A stretch of 64,000 nucleotides of DNA from CAZUHB01 sp964620445 (GCA_964620445.1 CAZUHB010000020.1:1-64000); one strand, 5' to 3'; shown: positions 9,128-18,855, counted from the first letter of the stretch. Numbers and translations: made by a program. Notes: generated from the letters alone by a model not told the origin.

Positions 9128-9186
9128 CTTCTGTCGAAATCGGCGGATACCCGGGACGCTCCCCCATTTTTGCCGGAGAAAAGACG

Positions 9187-9900
9187 ATGTCGATTGCCGA
9201 CAGGTTGCTTCGGGCGGGCCGGAAACTCAGCGACACCGCGAGCGCCTTGCGGTTCGGCCCTCCGGTCGCTTTCGTCTACAACCCGCTCGACTACGCGCGG
9301 CGCGCCCACGCCCGATACGTGAAGGCCTACGCCGACGGCCCGAAGCGCGTTCTGCTGCTCGGCATGAATCCCGGACCGTGGGGAATGGTCCAGACCGGCG
9401 TCCCCTTCGGGCAGATCGCCGCCGTCCGCGACTGGCTCGGGATCGAGACGGCCGTCAAGAAACCGGCCCGGGAACATCCCAAGCGTCCTGTCGACGGATT
9501 CGACTGCGCCCGTTCCGAGGTGAGCGGCGAGCGATTGTGGGGGCTCTTCGGGAAGCGGTTCGGAAAGGCGCGGGCCTTTTTCGAGGAGCACTTCGTGGCC
9601 AACTACTGTCCGCTGGCTTTTCTCGAGGAGAGCGGCCGCAACATCACACCCGACAAGCTGAAGAGCGGCGAGCGGCGGAGCCTCTTCGCTCTCTGCGACG
9701 AGCATCTTCGCGCCGCGGTGCGCATCCTCGAGCCGGAGTGGGTGATCGGCGTGGGCGCTTTCGCGCTGCAACGCGCCGAGGAGTCTCTCGACGGGGTGAA
9801 GGTGGGCGTCATTCTCCACCCGAGTCCGGCCAGTCCGGCAGCCAACCGCGGGTGGGCGGCTCGGGCCACGGAGCAGCTGGTCGAGCTGGGCGTCTGGTAA
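9187..9900 (+). CDS. SMUG1-type uracil-DNA glycosylase
   Basis: The sequence carries the two signature motifs of the SMUG1 family (UDG family 3): GMNPGPWGMVQTGVPFG (about residues 59-75), which holds the catalytic water and pyrimidine pocket, and HPSPASP (about 211-217), which inserts into the DNA helix. The enzyme removes uracil and oxidised pyrimidines such as 5-hydroxymethyluracil, starting base excision repair. The length of 237 residues is close to bacterial SMUG1 proteins. The protein is cytoplasmic, without a signal sequence. GGAG lies 8 nt upstream of the ATG. Bacterial SMUG1 has a patchy distribution, including planctomycete-type genomes, which fits the general picture of the window. 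Confidence 0.9.
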   Translation: MSIADRLLRAGRKLSDTASALRFGPPVAFVYNPLDYARRAHARYVKAYADGPKRVLLLGMNPGPWGMVQTGVPFGQIAAVRDWLGIETAVKKPAREHPKRPVDGFDCARSEVSGERLWGLFGKRFGKARAFFEEHFVANYCPLAFLEESGRNITPDKLKSGERRSLFALCDEHLRAAVRILEPEWVIGVGAFALQRAEESLDGVKVGVILHPSPASPAANRGWAARATEQLVELGVW

Positions 9901-10115
9901 GGGGCCGTTGGACGGTGCGGATAGATATTTTGGAAAAAATAAAAATTCGCTAGCGCGTCCCGCAACCACTTGCGCTTTTATATATAAACCGACCGAGTCG
10001 ATCGCTGACTGTCGGAAACATTCGGCACCTGGAATTCGATGATGTTCATTTCTCTTGCCACCCGTGCGCCCGTTGGCGCCAACAGGGACGGAACGTCGGA
10101 TAGAAGGAGAAAATC

Positions 10116-11219
10116 ATGAACAGAAAAGGAACAGCTCTTCTTGTCCTGCTCTCTTTCATGACCGCTGTGGTCTGCGCGCAGGACGATTTTGTCACGGCCG
10201 TCTGCAATCCGGCTGATTGCGATCGTACGCCGTCCTCCGCGGGGCCGGGTAAATCGCGCACCGACCCGACGGTCGGCGTCAAGATCAACAACCTTGGGCC
10301 GAACGTCGAGGTCGGCGTCACCCAGCCGGTGATGGTCGAGGTGGCGTTCGAGGCAGGCAGCCACGGATCCTCTCCGTGCGATGTGTGGTTGGTGTGCAAT
10401 AAAACCAGCACGGCCTTCTGGCGAGCCTGGGGAACGGTTGGAGGCGGATCGTGGGGAGGTATGAATTGGGGAGGTGTCCTGTTCAAAGAATTTTTCAGCG
10501 GAACCTTATCCACGATCGACGGATTCCCGCCGCTCCTCATTCCCCAACCCTTTCCCAGCTTCCCCAGTGGTCCAGCCTATTGCCCGCTGGGCGCCTATTC
10601 GATCTGCTTCGCGCTCGAGACCGCCAACAATGATAACGGTTTCCTGGAACCTGGTTTTTCATGGAAGCAAGACTGGTGCAATTTCACCGTTCTCCCCGAG
10701 TACAGGTGGGACGACGGATCGACGGAAAACCTCCTCGGCATCACCGCGGGGGGTGAACTCGTCGGCATGCACCGCTTCGACGTGATTCCCGGCGGGGAGA
10801 CGATCAACGAGGTGGGCACCATTTTCGGCTCGCCCGTGTATCCGGGTTATGGCCCGGCCAACGGCACGCCGACCGACTTCTACATCTGGGAGGACTATTC
10901 CGACGACAAGGAACCGACCGACTGTGTCCTCGTCTACTGGGGCTACGGCACGGTGAACAATGTCGACCTCGATATCCACTGGTGGGATGCGATCACGCCG
11001 ACCACGGTGATGACCAGCGACTTCTGGGTCGGATACAACCTCCGCCACAACCCGGGCGAGTACTGCCTGGGGATCGATACGAGCACCCTCTACCTGCCTG
11101 GAAGCGCGTACCTTGCAGGCTCGACGAGCGGCCCCTTCGATCCGAACGCATTGTACTCCAACCAGTATCCGCCGATCGAATCGACGTACGGACTCTGGAC
11201 GGTGAGGGCCAGGTATTGA
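10116..11219 (+). CDS. Secreted protein of unknown function
   Basis: This 367-residue product has a clear signal peptide (MNRKGTALLVLLSFMTAVVCA). The mature part is rich in Trp, Gly and Asp with several Cys residues (for example DVWLVCNKTS and SICFALE), and the second half (YRWDDGSTENLLG, IWEDYSDDKEP, DFWVGYNLRHNPGEYCLGID) looks like an extracellular all-beta domain. I do not recognise the family. It has a strong AGAAGGAG ribosome site and is followed by an excellent intrinsic terminator about 80 bp downstream, so it is probably a single-gene transcript. The 215 bp upstream include an A/T-rich stretch that may hold the promoter, but no clear -35/-10 pair. Confidence 0.65.
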   Translation: MNRKGTALLVLLSFMTAVVCAQDDFVTAVCNPADCDRTPSSAGPGKSRTDPTVGVKINNLGPNVEVGVTQPVMVEVAFEAGSHGSSPCDVWLVCNKTSTAFWRAWGTVGGGSWGGMNWGGVLFKEFFSGTLSTIDGFPPLLIPQPFPSFPSGPAYCPLGAYSICFALETANNDNGFLEPGFSWKQDWCNFTVLPEYRWDDGSTENLLGITAGGELVGMHRFDVIPGGETINEVGTIFGSPVYPGYGPANGTPTDFYIWEDYSDDKEPTDCVLVYWGYGTVNNVDLDIHWWDAITPTTVMTSDFWVGYNLRHNPGEYCLGIDTSTLYLPGSAYLAGSTSGPFDPNALYSNQYPPIESTYGLWTVRARY

Positions 11220-11737
11220 TTCCGGCCCGGCTGACGGACGACCTCGAATGGCATCAGCACTGCCATTTCACGTTTTCTTGACGTCTTGATTTTCTCTCGG
11301 CGGACCTCCCGGCCCCTCGGGCCTTCCACGGCGAGGTCCGCCTTTTTCGTGGATGAGAAGCCGCCGGAAAGAATGCGCTCTTCGATCGAGAATGAGCAGT
11401 GCCGGAGCAGCACCGACCCGCCCACGAACCTTCCCTGCGCCTCGAATCGTACTGGATATTTTTTTATTTTCTTGAATTCGATTTCGAACTCGCGGAATTG
11501 AATAGTCGACGGAGGTAATTGATACCTTTCCGTCCGGGAATTTTCAATCGGCTCAAAACGATCGAGCCCTTGATTTTGCATCACGGCTTGGTCGATATAC
11601 ATAGCATCCCGATCGCTGGTCGGAATGCAGACGCCTCTGGCAAGGGCTTTTTTAAAAGCAGTGTCCATCGGCTCTACTCATCAGGGATACGCCGGCGTGA
11701 AGAAAACGGGGCCAAGTTTTCGCGCACGCGAGGGAAA
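11220..11737. other. Intergenic region with terminator
   Basis: The first part holds the terminator at 11299-11347. The rest, up to the next start, contains no gene I can defend. An open frame continues upstream of the next gene's chosen ATG, but its codons look non-coding, and a minus-strand open frame here runs through the terminator. Confidence 0.5.
11299..11347 (+). terminator. Intrinsic terminator
   Basis: A 10-bp perfect stem (GGCGGACCTC / GAGGTCCGCC) encloses a second inner hairpin (GGCCC-CTC-GGGCC) and is followed directly by TTTTT. It ends the transcript of the secreted protein gene upstream. Confidence 0.85.
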
Positions 11738-14551
11738 ATGAAGAATCACTCCGGGAAAACTCTCACCTGGTTAGTGTTGTGTACACTGGTAATACTCGCC
11801 TCCGCCATCTACATCGCAAAGACCTCCGATCGTCACCTTTCACTGAAACATGTCATCATCGATGACGCCGCCTGCATTTCGCGCGGAGACGGCCCCCCGG
11901 AACCGATCGACGCGACTGACGAGGAGAACAGCCAAACTCGGGACGCACCCCCGGGACCGCACCGGCGACTGCCTGTAGATCCAAAGGGCCTGGTACTGTC
12001 GGGAAGGGTGGTGGATGGACGGTCCGGCTTGCCCGTTCACGACTATCGGCTCGCCGTCAGCCGCTATGCCGGTCGGGATCGGTCTCTCTGGGGAGACCGC
12101 GAGTTACGGACCGTAACGAAACAGAGAATCGTGGATGCCGACGGCGTCTTTTCCGTGCGTGTCGACGGCGGCGGCGAGTTCACCCTCGACGTCGACTCCG
12201 CCGGGTACGTGGAAGCCGGAATCGATCCTCTCTTCGTGAACGGCCCGGAAGGCGTCAGGGATCTCGTGATCCTGATGGAACCGGGAATGGAGGTCCGGGG
12301 TGTCGTGACCGACGCCCGGGACAGGGCGCCGATCGCGGGCGCCATGGTATTCGAGGGGCGACAGGGCCGGACCATGTCCGTGGCCGCTCTGCGCGAGGGA
12401 GGGGACTTCACGCTGACCGACGAAAAAGGAAACTTTGCCCTCGACGGCCTGACGGAGCGGGACGGTTGTGCGGAGATCGCCGTTTTTCACGAGTCTTACG
12501 CGCCCGCGCGGATCATCGCCCGGCCGACCGACGGGATGCGGGTGATCGAGCTGCAGCGGGGGCGGATCGTCTTCGGCACGGTGCGCGACGATTGCGGCGC
12601 GCCCTTGCGGGGAGTTTCCATTTTCGCTTCCGATGAGCAGAACGCGGCCTACGGCTCTGTTGTGAGCGGTGAGGACGGATCTTATCGAACCTTCCCTGTC
12701 AATCCCGGCAGGGTCCGGGTCAGCGCGAGCTTGCCAGGATCGGGCCGACAATGCGCAACGGCCGCTGCTTCGGGCGATTTCACCGGTAAATTCACCGAAG
12801 AAATAAAGGTCGTCGACGTTTTCGACGAGGACGCGCGGGTTGACTTCGGGCCCACCGACGAGCATGTCATGCTGGGCGGAATCCTTTACGCCCAGGGGGG
12901 GACGCCGATTGCGGATGCCTCGATAAGGATCATGCAGATCGATCACAGGTTTCCGCCGGTCGGCGCCGTCGCCGTCACCGACAGCACCGGTTTCTACGAA
13001 TTCACCAAGGTCTCTCGAGGCGTGTACCTCGTGACCGTGGAGTTGTCGGAAGGGGCCAGCATCGTCAGCCTGCCCAACGTGTCTGTCATGAGTCCGGGCA
13101 GATGGACCCAGGATCTGAAGATACCGGGCGGATCGATCAGCGGATACGTGGTCAATCAGGAAGGCGAACCCCGCGCCGGCGGTATCGTGAGCGCTGCGGC
13201 GCGGTTCGCCGAGGGCCATGTGAGGGGGGATCGCAAGGCGCGTGTCGGCGATGACGGCAGCTTTCGGCTCGCCGGACTCTCGCAGGGCGAGTACACGATC
13301 GAGTACATCGAGCAGGATCGGCGTTTCGAGAACGAGGCAGTCGTGGACAGCAGCGGATCGCTTGTCCATTTCCGCGTCGGGGAAGACGAACCGCTCGAAA
13401 ATTTGACGCTCGTCTTCGCCGACAGGGGCCGGGTGCTTCTGCGGGGATCGGGATACGATCCCGCCGAGGGGCGCTGGATCGAGGTTCACTACATCGAAAT
13501 GCCTTCAACCTGCCCGTGTGAGAAGGGAGAGCATTTCTACTCCACTCTCGAGCACCGTATAGACGGCAATGGCGATCTCTATCGGCCCGAGGTTCTCCGC
13601 AAGGGAAGGTGGACGATCCGGATTTGCCGGGACGGTGGCGAAACGGTGGATCGCATCGTGAACGTCGAGAGGCATGGCGAGATAGAGGTCGTCGTCGATC
13701 GGTTCGAGCTCGGAAACGGCACACACCTTGTTCCGCTGAAAGCGATTCTGACCCGGCCACTGGCGGAGAGTCGCTCCGGGCTGGGATTGGAGCTGACAAA
13801 GCGCGCTCCGCGAGAAAATGTGATTCAAAACCTCCGGCTGCGGGCTGAACCGGAGGGCGTGTTCCTCTGCGATCACGTCCCCCACGGCAGGTGGGATCTC
13901 TGGCTGCTCACGAATCGCCGCGAAAAGACAACCCGCATCAGCCGCACCCTGGTCGCGTCGCTGGACGTGAACGAGATGTCGCCGAGACCGCTCGTGGTCG
14001 AGGTGGGCGTTCCGGCCGGCACGGTTTCGGCAGAGCTCTTCGACACGGTGAGCGGCGAGAGAATGGGCGATTGGTTTTGCGGCTGGTCGGCATACCTGCT
14101 CGACGGAACCGGCGGCAACGACGACGAGAGGGTCGTGGTGCAGGGCGGCGAGGGAGGCCGTGTGCGGTTCGAGTACGTCCCCGAGGGGACGTACCGGCTT
14201 CGGGTCCAGGCTCCCGACTACCTGCCATTCATCTCCAAGCCCTTCCGCCTCCAGGCCGGACAGGAGCTGCACATGGGGCCGACGGGACTGACGCCCAGCG
14301 GAATGGTGGTTCTCGAAGCGATCGACGCGGCCGGCGGGACCATCGACGCGAAGGTCAATTTCTGTCCCCTTTCCGGTCCGCCGGTGGCCGTACCCACTTT
14401 TGGACTCTCCCGCGGTAAACGCTATTTCGAAGCGCCCGCAGGCGTGACCCGCGTGAAGGTGGGTTCGCCGGGATACAAGGACCTGGTCTTCCAGGTCGCT
14501 GTGAAACAGGGAAAGATCGAGGAGAAAAGGGTGGTGCTCGAGAAGAAGTAG
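11738..14551 (+). CDS. Membrane-anchored protein with carboxypeptidase-regulatory-like repeats
   Basis: The 937-residue product begins with a short basic segment and one membrane helix (TLTWLVLCTLVILASAIYIA), placing the rest outside the inner membrane. The body is a string of carboxypeptidase-regulatory-like/Ig-type beta domains, each starting with a G-x-V-x-x-x-G-x-P-x-x-x-A pattern: LSGRVVDGRSGLPV, VRGVVTDARDRAPIAGA, VFGTVRDDCGAPLRG, LGGILYAQGGTPIADA, ISGYVVNQEGEPRAGG. At least five such domains are visible, with a less regular C-terminal third. These domains are usually structural or ligand-binding. The frame is open further upstream to a TTG, but the ATG used here has AGGG just before it and directly precedes the membrane helix. 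The following two small genes may be in the same operon (47-bp gap). Confidence 0.75.
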   Translation: MKNHSGKTLTWLVLCTLVILASAIYIAKTSDRHLSLKHVIIDDAACISRGDGPPEPIDATDEENSQTRDAPPGPHRRLPVDPKGLVLSGRVVDGRSGLPVHDYRLAVSRYAGRDRSLWGDRELRTVTKQRIVDADGVFSVRVDGGGEFTLDVDSAGYVEAGIDPLFVNGPEGVRDLVILMEPGMEVRGVVTDARDRAPIAGAMVFEGRQGRTMSVAALREGGDFTLTDEKGNFALDGLTERDGCAEIAVFHESYAPARIIARPTDGMRVIELQRGRIVFGTVRDDCGAPLRGVSIFASDEQNAAYGSVVSGEDGSYRTFPVNPGRVRVSASLPGSGRQCATAAASGDFTGKFTEEIKVVDVFDEDARVDFGPTDEHVMLGGILYAQGGTPIADASIRIMQIDHRFPPVGAVAVTDSTGFYEFTKVSRGVYLVTVELSEGASIVSLPNVSVMSPGRWTQDLKIPGGSISGYVVNQEGEPRAGGIVSAAARFAEGHVRGDRKARVGDDGSFRLAGLSQGEYTIEYIEQDRRFENEAVVDSSGSLVHFRVGEDEPLENLTLVFADRGRVLLRGSGYDPAEGRWIEVHYIEMPSTCPCEKGEHFYSTLEHRIDGNGDLYRPEVLRKGRWTIRICRDGGETVDRIVNVERHGEIEVVVDRFELGNGTHLVPLKAILTRPLAESRSGLGLELTKRAPRENVIQNLRLRAEPEGVFLCDHVPHGRWDLWLLTNRREKTTRISRTLVASLDVNEMSPRPLVVEVGVPAGTVSAELFDTVSGERMGDWFCGWSAYLLDGTGGNDDERVVVQGGEGGRVRFEYVPEGTYRLRVQAPDYLPFISKPFRLQAGQELHMGPTGLTPSGMVVLEAIDAAGGTIDAKVNFCPLSGPPVAVPTFGLSRGKRYFEAPAGVTRVKVGSPGYKDLVFQVAVKQGKIEEKRVVLEKK

Positions 14552-14598
14552 CCCTCTTTTATCCGACGCGATCGTTCATCTTCCAAGAACAGGACCGC

Positions 14599-15225
14599 AT
14601 GCCAGACAGCACGAAAAGGATCGTCTTCGTCAGCCTCTGCCTTTCCATCATCGCTCTCGGAGTATCGGGGGGCCTCTTCTACCGATCGATCGACCGGGCC
14701 GTGAAGGACGATCCAGCGGCGCACGACGGGTGCGAACTCTGCCCGGGCGCTGCAAGCGTGAAGCTCGACCTGGTTCCGAGCGATCCGAAGGAGAGGGACT
14801 TTTCCCTGAAAATCGACTTCACCGTCGGGGAAATCCCCATCGAAAAATTCATCGTCGACTGGCAGACCATAGACGATGCCGGCCGGATCACCCACTTCAC
14901 GAAGAACATCGATTTCTTCGACGCCCTCACGCCGGGAACGTACACGATCGAAAAGGCGATCGTAATTCCCGGCTTCTATGACAGGAGCCTGCACCGCGAC
15001 AGTTACGAGATTCGAATACAGGTTTCGGTCCAGGACTACAACATGGAGTGGACCAGGAAGACGGTCAGCCTGGGCCATCAGACTCCCGAGCGGATGCGAA
15101 TCATGGACGAAAGGGAAGGCACCTATCTCGAGGAGCATGTCTACTTCAGGGAACTGGCCGAAAAAAGATCCCAGAACCCGGCGACTGCAAATCGTTGCGC
15201 AGCCGGAAAAACAGATCTCGATTGA
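14599..15225 (+). CDS. Membrane-anchored hypothetical protein
   Basis: A 208-residue protein with one N-terminal membrane helix (IVFVSLCLSIIALGVSGGLFY) followed by an extracytoplasmic domain with CELCPG near the membrane and mixed alpha/beta character beyond. No family is recognised. It lies 47 bp after the repeat-domain protein and 15 bp before the next small secreted protein, so the three genes probably form one transcript and may act together at the cell surface. Confidence 0.6.
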   Translation: MPDSTKRIVFVSLCLSIIALGVSGGLFYRSIDRAVKDDPAAHDGCELCPGAASVKLDLVPSDPKERDFSLKIDFTVGEIPIEKFIVDWQTIDDAGRITHFTKNIDFFDALTPGTYTIEKAIVIPGFYDRSLHRDSYEIRIQVSVQDYNMEWTRKTVSLGHQTPERMRIMDEREGTYLEEHVYFRELAEKRSQNPATANRCAAGKTDLD

Positions 15226-15240
15226 TTAGGAGGTATGGAG

Positions 15241-15672
15241 ATGAAAAGAACCACCATTGCTGTTCTGGTGCTGCTCTTCGCGGCGACATTCGCCTATGTC
15301 GCTTTCGCGTCGGGCGCCACGCCTGTCAAGAAGTTTGCCGGTAACTGCCCGTCCAAGCTGTGGGTTTCGATCGCCATAGAGGTACACGGCATCTGGGCAA
15401 CGATCACCGGAAGCAGCGGATTCGACAATCCGTCCGGGGGATGCGAGCACAAAACGAGCTGGCTCTGGGCGCATTTCCAGAACCCCGACGGCTCCTGGTA
15501 CAAGGCCAAGGACGGGGAGTCGTTCCCCCAGATGGGAGATTCGGTGAGTGTGCGCCACGCGGACTACACGAGCGCCAAGGGAAAAATGAAAGCCAAGGAC
15601 GAGCTGCGAAGGGAACACCAGCCCATGCAGACACACGAAGCCGAAACGCAGTGGGTTCAGCAAGACGTTTAA
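15241..15672 (+). CDS. Small secreted hypothetical protein
   Basis: A 143-residue product with a signal peptide (MKRTTIAVLVLLFAATFAYVAFA). The mature part has two cysteines (NCPSK, GGCEHK) that could form a disulfide, and a charged C-terminal tail. Two in-frame ATG codons lie 6 bp apart; the second is chosen because AGGAGG at 15228-15233 abuts the first and is correctly spaced from the second. Not a family I recognise. Confidence 0.6.
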   Translation: MKRTTIAVLVLLFAATFAYVAFASGATPVKKFAGNCPSKLWVSIAIEVHGIWATITGSSGFDNPSGGCEHKTSWLWAHFQNPDGSWYKAKDGESFPQMGDSVSVRHADYTSAKGKMKAKDELRREHQPMQTHEAETQWVQQDV

Positions 15673-15697
15673 CGGTCCGGGCCTCGTCCCGCTCGAT

Positions 15698-15724
15698 GCC
15701 CGGCCGGTAGGATCCCGGCCGGGC
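15698..15724 (+). terminator. GC-rich stem-loop, possible terminator without T-run
   Basis: A 10-bp perfect stem (GCCCGGCCGG / CCGGCCGGGC) with a 7-nt loop lies 26 bp after the small secreted protein. No T-run follows, so it may be a pause site or transcript-stabilising hairpin rather than a full intrinsic terminator. Confidence 0.45.
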
Positions 15725-15779
15725 GGTCCGCAAGAGGGTATCCCCGAACAACGGGAATAAGGGAAAAACATTCTGGCGA

Positions 15780-15788
15780 TGGTATAAT
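15780..15788 (+). promoter_or_regulatory. Extended -10 promoter element
   Basis: TGGTATAAT is a perfect extended -10 element, 53 bp upstream of the nucleotidyltransferase gene and just after the hairpin that closes the previous operon. No good -35 box is visible, which is usual for extended -10 promoters. It would start transcription into the RiPP island. Confidence 0.5.
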
Positions 15789-15841
15789 TCACCCCTCGAA
15801 ACAGGCGTGGCTGATACCGGATTCAGAATAGCGAGTCGTTC

Positions 15842-17164
15842 ATGGAAGAGCGGAAGGGAACCGAAGCGGGCGCACCCCCCGATAGGCCGGGTTCGTGGTA
15901 CATCACGGACCTTTCGCGATTCAGCCGGCTCGAGCAGGAAGCTCTGATCGACCTGCCCGGCGCGTGGTATCAGCACCGCGAGTTGAAGATACCGTCCGGA
16001 TGCGACGTCGAACTGCTCTGGAAATACATCGACGCCCACGGGCTCGGCGGAGCTGCCGGACATCTCGCCGTCTCCGGGTTGATCGGGTCGGAGGAGCTCT
16101 CCGAACACGCCCGGCATCGTTACTTCAGCAACATACTGCACCACGAACGTGCCCGGAAAGTCTGCTGCACGATCGGCGCTCGATCGCGCGAATTGAATAT
16201 TCCCTGCGTGCTCATGAAGGGCCCGATCCTGACGAAGCAAGCCTATGAGGATCCCGGTGTGCGCGCCTTTGGCGACATCGACCTTTATGTGCGGACCGAG
16301 GACGAAGCGAACCGTCTCCTCGATGCTCTGGAAGGAAGATCGACGGACAGAAGGGAAGCGACCACCTTTCTGAAACGCATGCGCGAGCCGGGAAAATTCA
16401 AGGCGGAGGTCGACTCGTTCGAGGTGGAGGCGTCGTTCCTGACCAAATTTCTGACCGATCCGATACTGGAGTTCTTCGCTCGCAACAAAGAAAAAGTGTA
16501 CCGCGTGGCGACAGAGGACGAGTGCCTGGAGTCGCCCGATGTCGGCATGCATCTGGTGCTTCTCCTGCTTCACATGGGGGTGAATCACTTCTGCTCGCGG
16601 TTCATCTGGTTTCTGGACCTGGCTGCGCTGATCCGGAAAAACCGTTCTGCCTTCGATTTCGACTGGGTGGAGCATGAGCTGGGGCAGCTCGAGATGAAGA
16701 ATTTCGCCGCATCGGTTCTGGACTCGTGCAGGAAAAACATCGACCCGGCCATCGAGTTTCCCATCGCTTTCGAAAAGAACTGGAACTCCACATTCCTTTA
16801 CCGGATGAATCACCCCCTCGTTGTTGCCCGAAGCCCCTTCGGGTTCTATCATTCGACTTTATCCGGGTTCCTCTACGGCACCATGGCCTACGCGTTCATC
16901 TTCTATCTGTTCAGCGACAGCGGACTGAAATGGCTCGGCCTGAAAAATTCCGTGACCCGTTGGACCACGACCCGTTTTCTGCACGGATTGCGTCTCTCGA
17001 ACAGGTTTCTGAACCTCCTTTTCCTGCCGCTCGTGTTCATCACGATCTGGCCGATGTCGATCGTTGCATCTCGAATCTTTCTGCGCGGTAGAATCGAAAA
17101 GGCGGAGGCGAGAGAGGTATCCCCGGAAAAACAGAAAGTAAACATGCGTGTAAAAAAGAACTGA
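15842..17164 (+). CDS. Nucleotidyltransferase family protein (NTP_transf_5-like)
   Basis: The segment at about residues 121-150 (CVLMKGPILTKQAYEDP, then RAFGDIDLYV) matches the uncharacterised nucleotidyltransferase family PF14907, where the DxD motif (D145, D147) should bind the metal-nucleotide. The second half is alpha-helical with hydrophobic segments near the C-terminus (around residues 335-350 and 390-420) that could touch the membrane. In peptide natural-product loci, relatives sit beside HPr-kinase-like enzymes, PqqD proteins and lasso B2 peptidases and are thought to tailor the peptide. Here it is the first gene of an island holding exactly those partners. Transferred group and substrate are unknown. 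The ribosome site is weak. Confidence 0.75.
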   Translation: MEERKGTEAGAPPDRPGSWYITDLSRFSRLEQEALIDLPGAWYQHRELKIPSGCDVELLWKYIDAHGLGGAAGHLAVSGLIGSEELSEHARHRYFSNILHHERARKVCCTIGARSRELNIPCVLMKGPILTKQAYEDPGVRAFGDIDLYVRTEDEANRLLDALEGRSTDRREATTFLKRMREPGKFKAEVDSFEVEASFLTKFLTDPILEFFARNKEKVYRVATEDECLESPDVGMHLVLLLLHMGVNHFCSRFIWFLDLAALIRKNRSAFDFDWVEHELGQLEMKNFAASVLDSCRKNIDPAIEFPIAFEKNWNSTFLYRMNHPLVVARSPFGFYHSTLSGFLYGTMAYAFIFYLFSDSGLKWLGLKNSVTRWTTTRFLHGLRLSNRFLNLLFLPLVFITIWPMSIVASRIFLRGRIEKAEAREVSPEKQKVNMRVKKN

Positions 17165-17216
17165 AACGAGACTGCCGTGATAGTGGCACTCCCTATTGTC
17201 GAAAAGAAGGATCGCG

Positions 17217-18020
17217 ATGTTCATCGGAAACAAGTTGATTTACGTCGAGCTGCACAAAACAGGGTGTACCCAGATCAGAACACTGTTAATGGATCACGTC
17301 GGCGGCGTTCTCACCAACAAACACAACATGATCACCCATCAAACAGGTACGATTCCGATCGTCGGATCGATTCGTAATCCCTGGGATTGGTATGTGTCGC
17401 TCTGGGCCTATGGCTGCGGCGAAGAGGGGGGCGTCTACGACGACACGACCGCCCCGGACTCTCCAGGCCTGAGGTTGCTTCCTTCGAACGAGGTCACCAG
17501 AAGGAAGGAGGCGTGGCGCAAGGTCTACTCCGATGCAAAGAAGGGTGAGAACTTTCGCGGATGGCTCGACATGGTCAACGATCGGGACTACAGAAACGAC
17601 GTGGACGGCCTCTACGCCGAGTCGTCCATATCACGTTTTGCCGGCCTGTTCACATTTCGTTATGTCTGTCTCGCCACGCCGTGGCACCTCCTGTTCGAGA
17701 AAGAAGAGTCCGGGGGTTTTTCCGGCATGGAAGAGCTGAGTGAATTCCTGGATCGTCACAACATGTGGACCGATGTCATTCGCACCGAGTCGATTCCGGA
17801 TGACCTCGTCCGGATACTGGAAGATACGGGGCACGGCCTGAGCAAGCAGACAAAAGAACTGATACCGTTCCTGTCTGGAAGAAAAATCAATCGTTCCTTA
17901 CATAGCGACACGATTTACTACTATGATGAAAAAAGCATCGAATTGATCGCCGAGAGGGACAAGATCATTGTCGATCGATTCGGTTATCGCCCGCCCGAAT
18001 ATCGAGAGGCCGATAACTGA
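17217..18020 (+). CDS. Sulfotransferase-like protein
   Basis: The N-terminus YVELHKTGCTQIRT (residues 9-22) resembles the 5'-phosphosulfate-binding loop of PAPS-dependent sulfotransferases, and SIRNPWDWYVSLW (51-63) matches the 3'-phosphate-binding motif containing the conserved Arg-x-Pro and Ser/Tyr. The 267-residue length suits the family. These enzymes move a sulfuryl group from PAPS to hydroxyls of sugars, lipids or peptides. It follows the nucleotidyltransferase by 52 bp on the same strand, and I infer it may modify the island's peptide or an attached sugar. The ATG is chosen over an upstream TTG because AAGAAGG lies 6 nt before it. No signal peptide: it acts in the cytoplasm. Confidence 0.7.
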   Translation: MFIGNKLIYVELHKTGCTQIRTLLMDHVGGVLTNKHNMITHQTGTIPIVGSIRNPWDWYVSLWAYGCGEEGGVYDDTTAPDSPGLRLLPSNEVTRRKEAWRKVYSDAKKGENFRGWLDMVNDRDYRNDVDGLYAESSISRFAGLFTFRYVCLATPWHLLFEKEESGGFSGMEELSEFLDRHNMWTDVIRTESIPDDLVRILEDTGHGLSKQTKELIPFLSGRKINRSLHSDTIYYYDEKSIELIAERDKIIVDRFGYRPPEYREADN

Positions 18021-18114
18021 GCAACCGAAGGCGGCGCGTCTATTTCGACGACCTTCGCACGATCACACCAGACGATTCGGGAATCTCACGACACGCGGCA
18101 CGCCCGTCCGCGCG

Positions 18115-18855
18115 TCAACTCCGCCGCAACAAGGCGTCGATGGCCGCCTTCGTGGACTCGGGATTGTCGGCCGTTCCGATCCTGTGAACAGACGCTTGAA
18201 GCTTGATTGGATCTCGAGAGATGTACAGGTCTTGAAGACTTTCCGGAAATGCGTCCGGAACGGAATACTCTCGCCGTATTTCTCCATCCACGGGTGTGAT
18301 GGAACCCCCGGGAAGACTTTTTTCCAGTAGAAATACGAAATCGATCTTCTGTGGACGAGCGGGTTCCGGCCGAATTTCAACGGTGTACATGGAGCCCTCG
18401 TCCACGACCAGGATATCGTCGTCGATCATTTCCGCCCGGGGATACATCGTGGCCAATGTTGTTTTGCCGGTTCCGTGATTCCCGATCATCAAAACACCGT
18501 GCCGGCCGATAACGAGGCCGCTACCGTGCACGGCTCTGAAAGCCGGGGATTTCAGATCGACCAGGAAAGCGAAAATCTGGCGGATCATATGGTGATTGAT
18601 TTCCGGTGCCATGAAGACGAGCCTCGAGGTTTCCACATCGTAGGACGTGTTGACAGGCGGCCCTTCGATCAAGTGGAGCTCGCAAGAGGTGGAACGGGCC
18701 GGCCGGGAAAAGGAGAGCCCATCGAGATCCACGTTGGATACAACGGTGATACCTTGATCGAACACCTGGAGATCCCAGCGCTTCAAGTCTTTTCGGGAAT
18801 GGGCCATCTCATCGACCTGCGGCTTTTTCCGGCAACTGATTGAAATTCCAAACAC
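18115..18855 (-). CDS. HPr-kinase-like protein (HprK-related kinase) 1
   Basis: The C-terminal half is the P-loop kinase fold of HPr kinase/phosphorylase: Walker A GNHGTGKTT (residues 125-133 of the longest form) preceded by VHGSGLVIGRHGVLMI, and an acidic motif MIDDDILVV (about 143-151) equal to the metal-binding DD of HprK. The true HprK N-terminal domain is missing, and no PTS genes are nearby. Such shortened kinases occur in lasso and other RiPP loci, where relatives phosphorylate the precursor peptide (paeninodin-type kinases). Its place beside a nucleotidyltransferase and sulfotransferase suggests peptide tailoring. The start is uncertain: GTG at 18855 or ATG at 18807. It converges with the sulfotransferase gene. 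Confidence 0.72.
   Translation of the reverse strand: MFGISISCRKKPQVDEMAHSRKDLKRWDLQVFDQGITVVSNVDLDGLSFSRPARSTSCELHLIEGPPVNTSYDVETSRLVFMAPEINHHMIRQIFAFLVDLKSPAFRAVHGSGLVIGRHGVLMIGNHGTGKTTLATMYPRAEMIDDDILVVDEGSMYTVEIRPEPARPQKIDFVFLLEKSLPGGSITPVDGEIRREYSVPDAFPESLQDLYISRDPIKLQASVHRIGTADNPESTKAAIDALLRRS

Noticed and set aside
11090..11668. 192-codon minus-strand open frame
   Set aside because: Runs through an obvious terminator and overlaps the end of a real gene; no ribosome site or domain.
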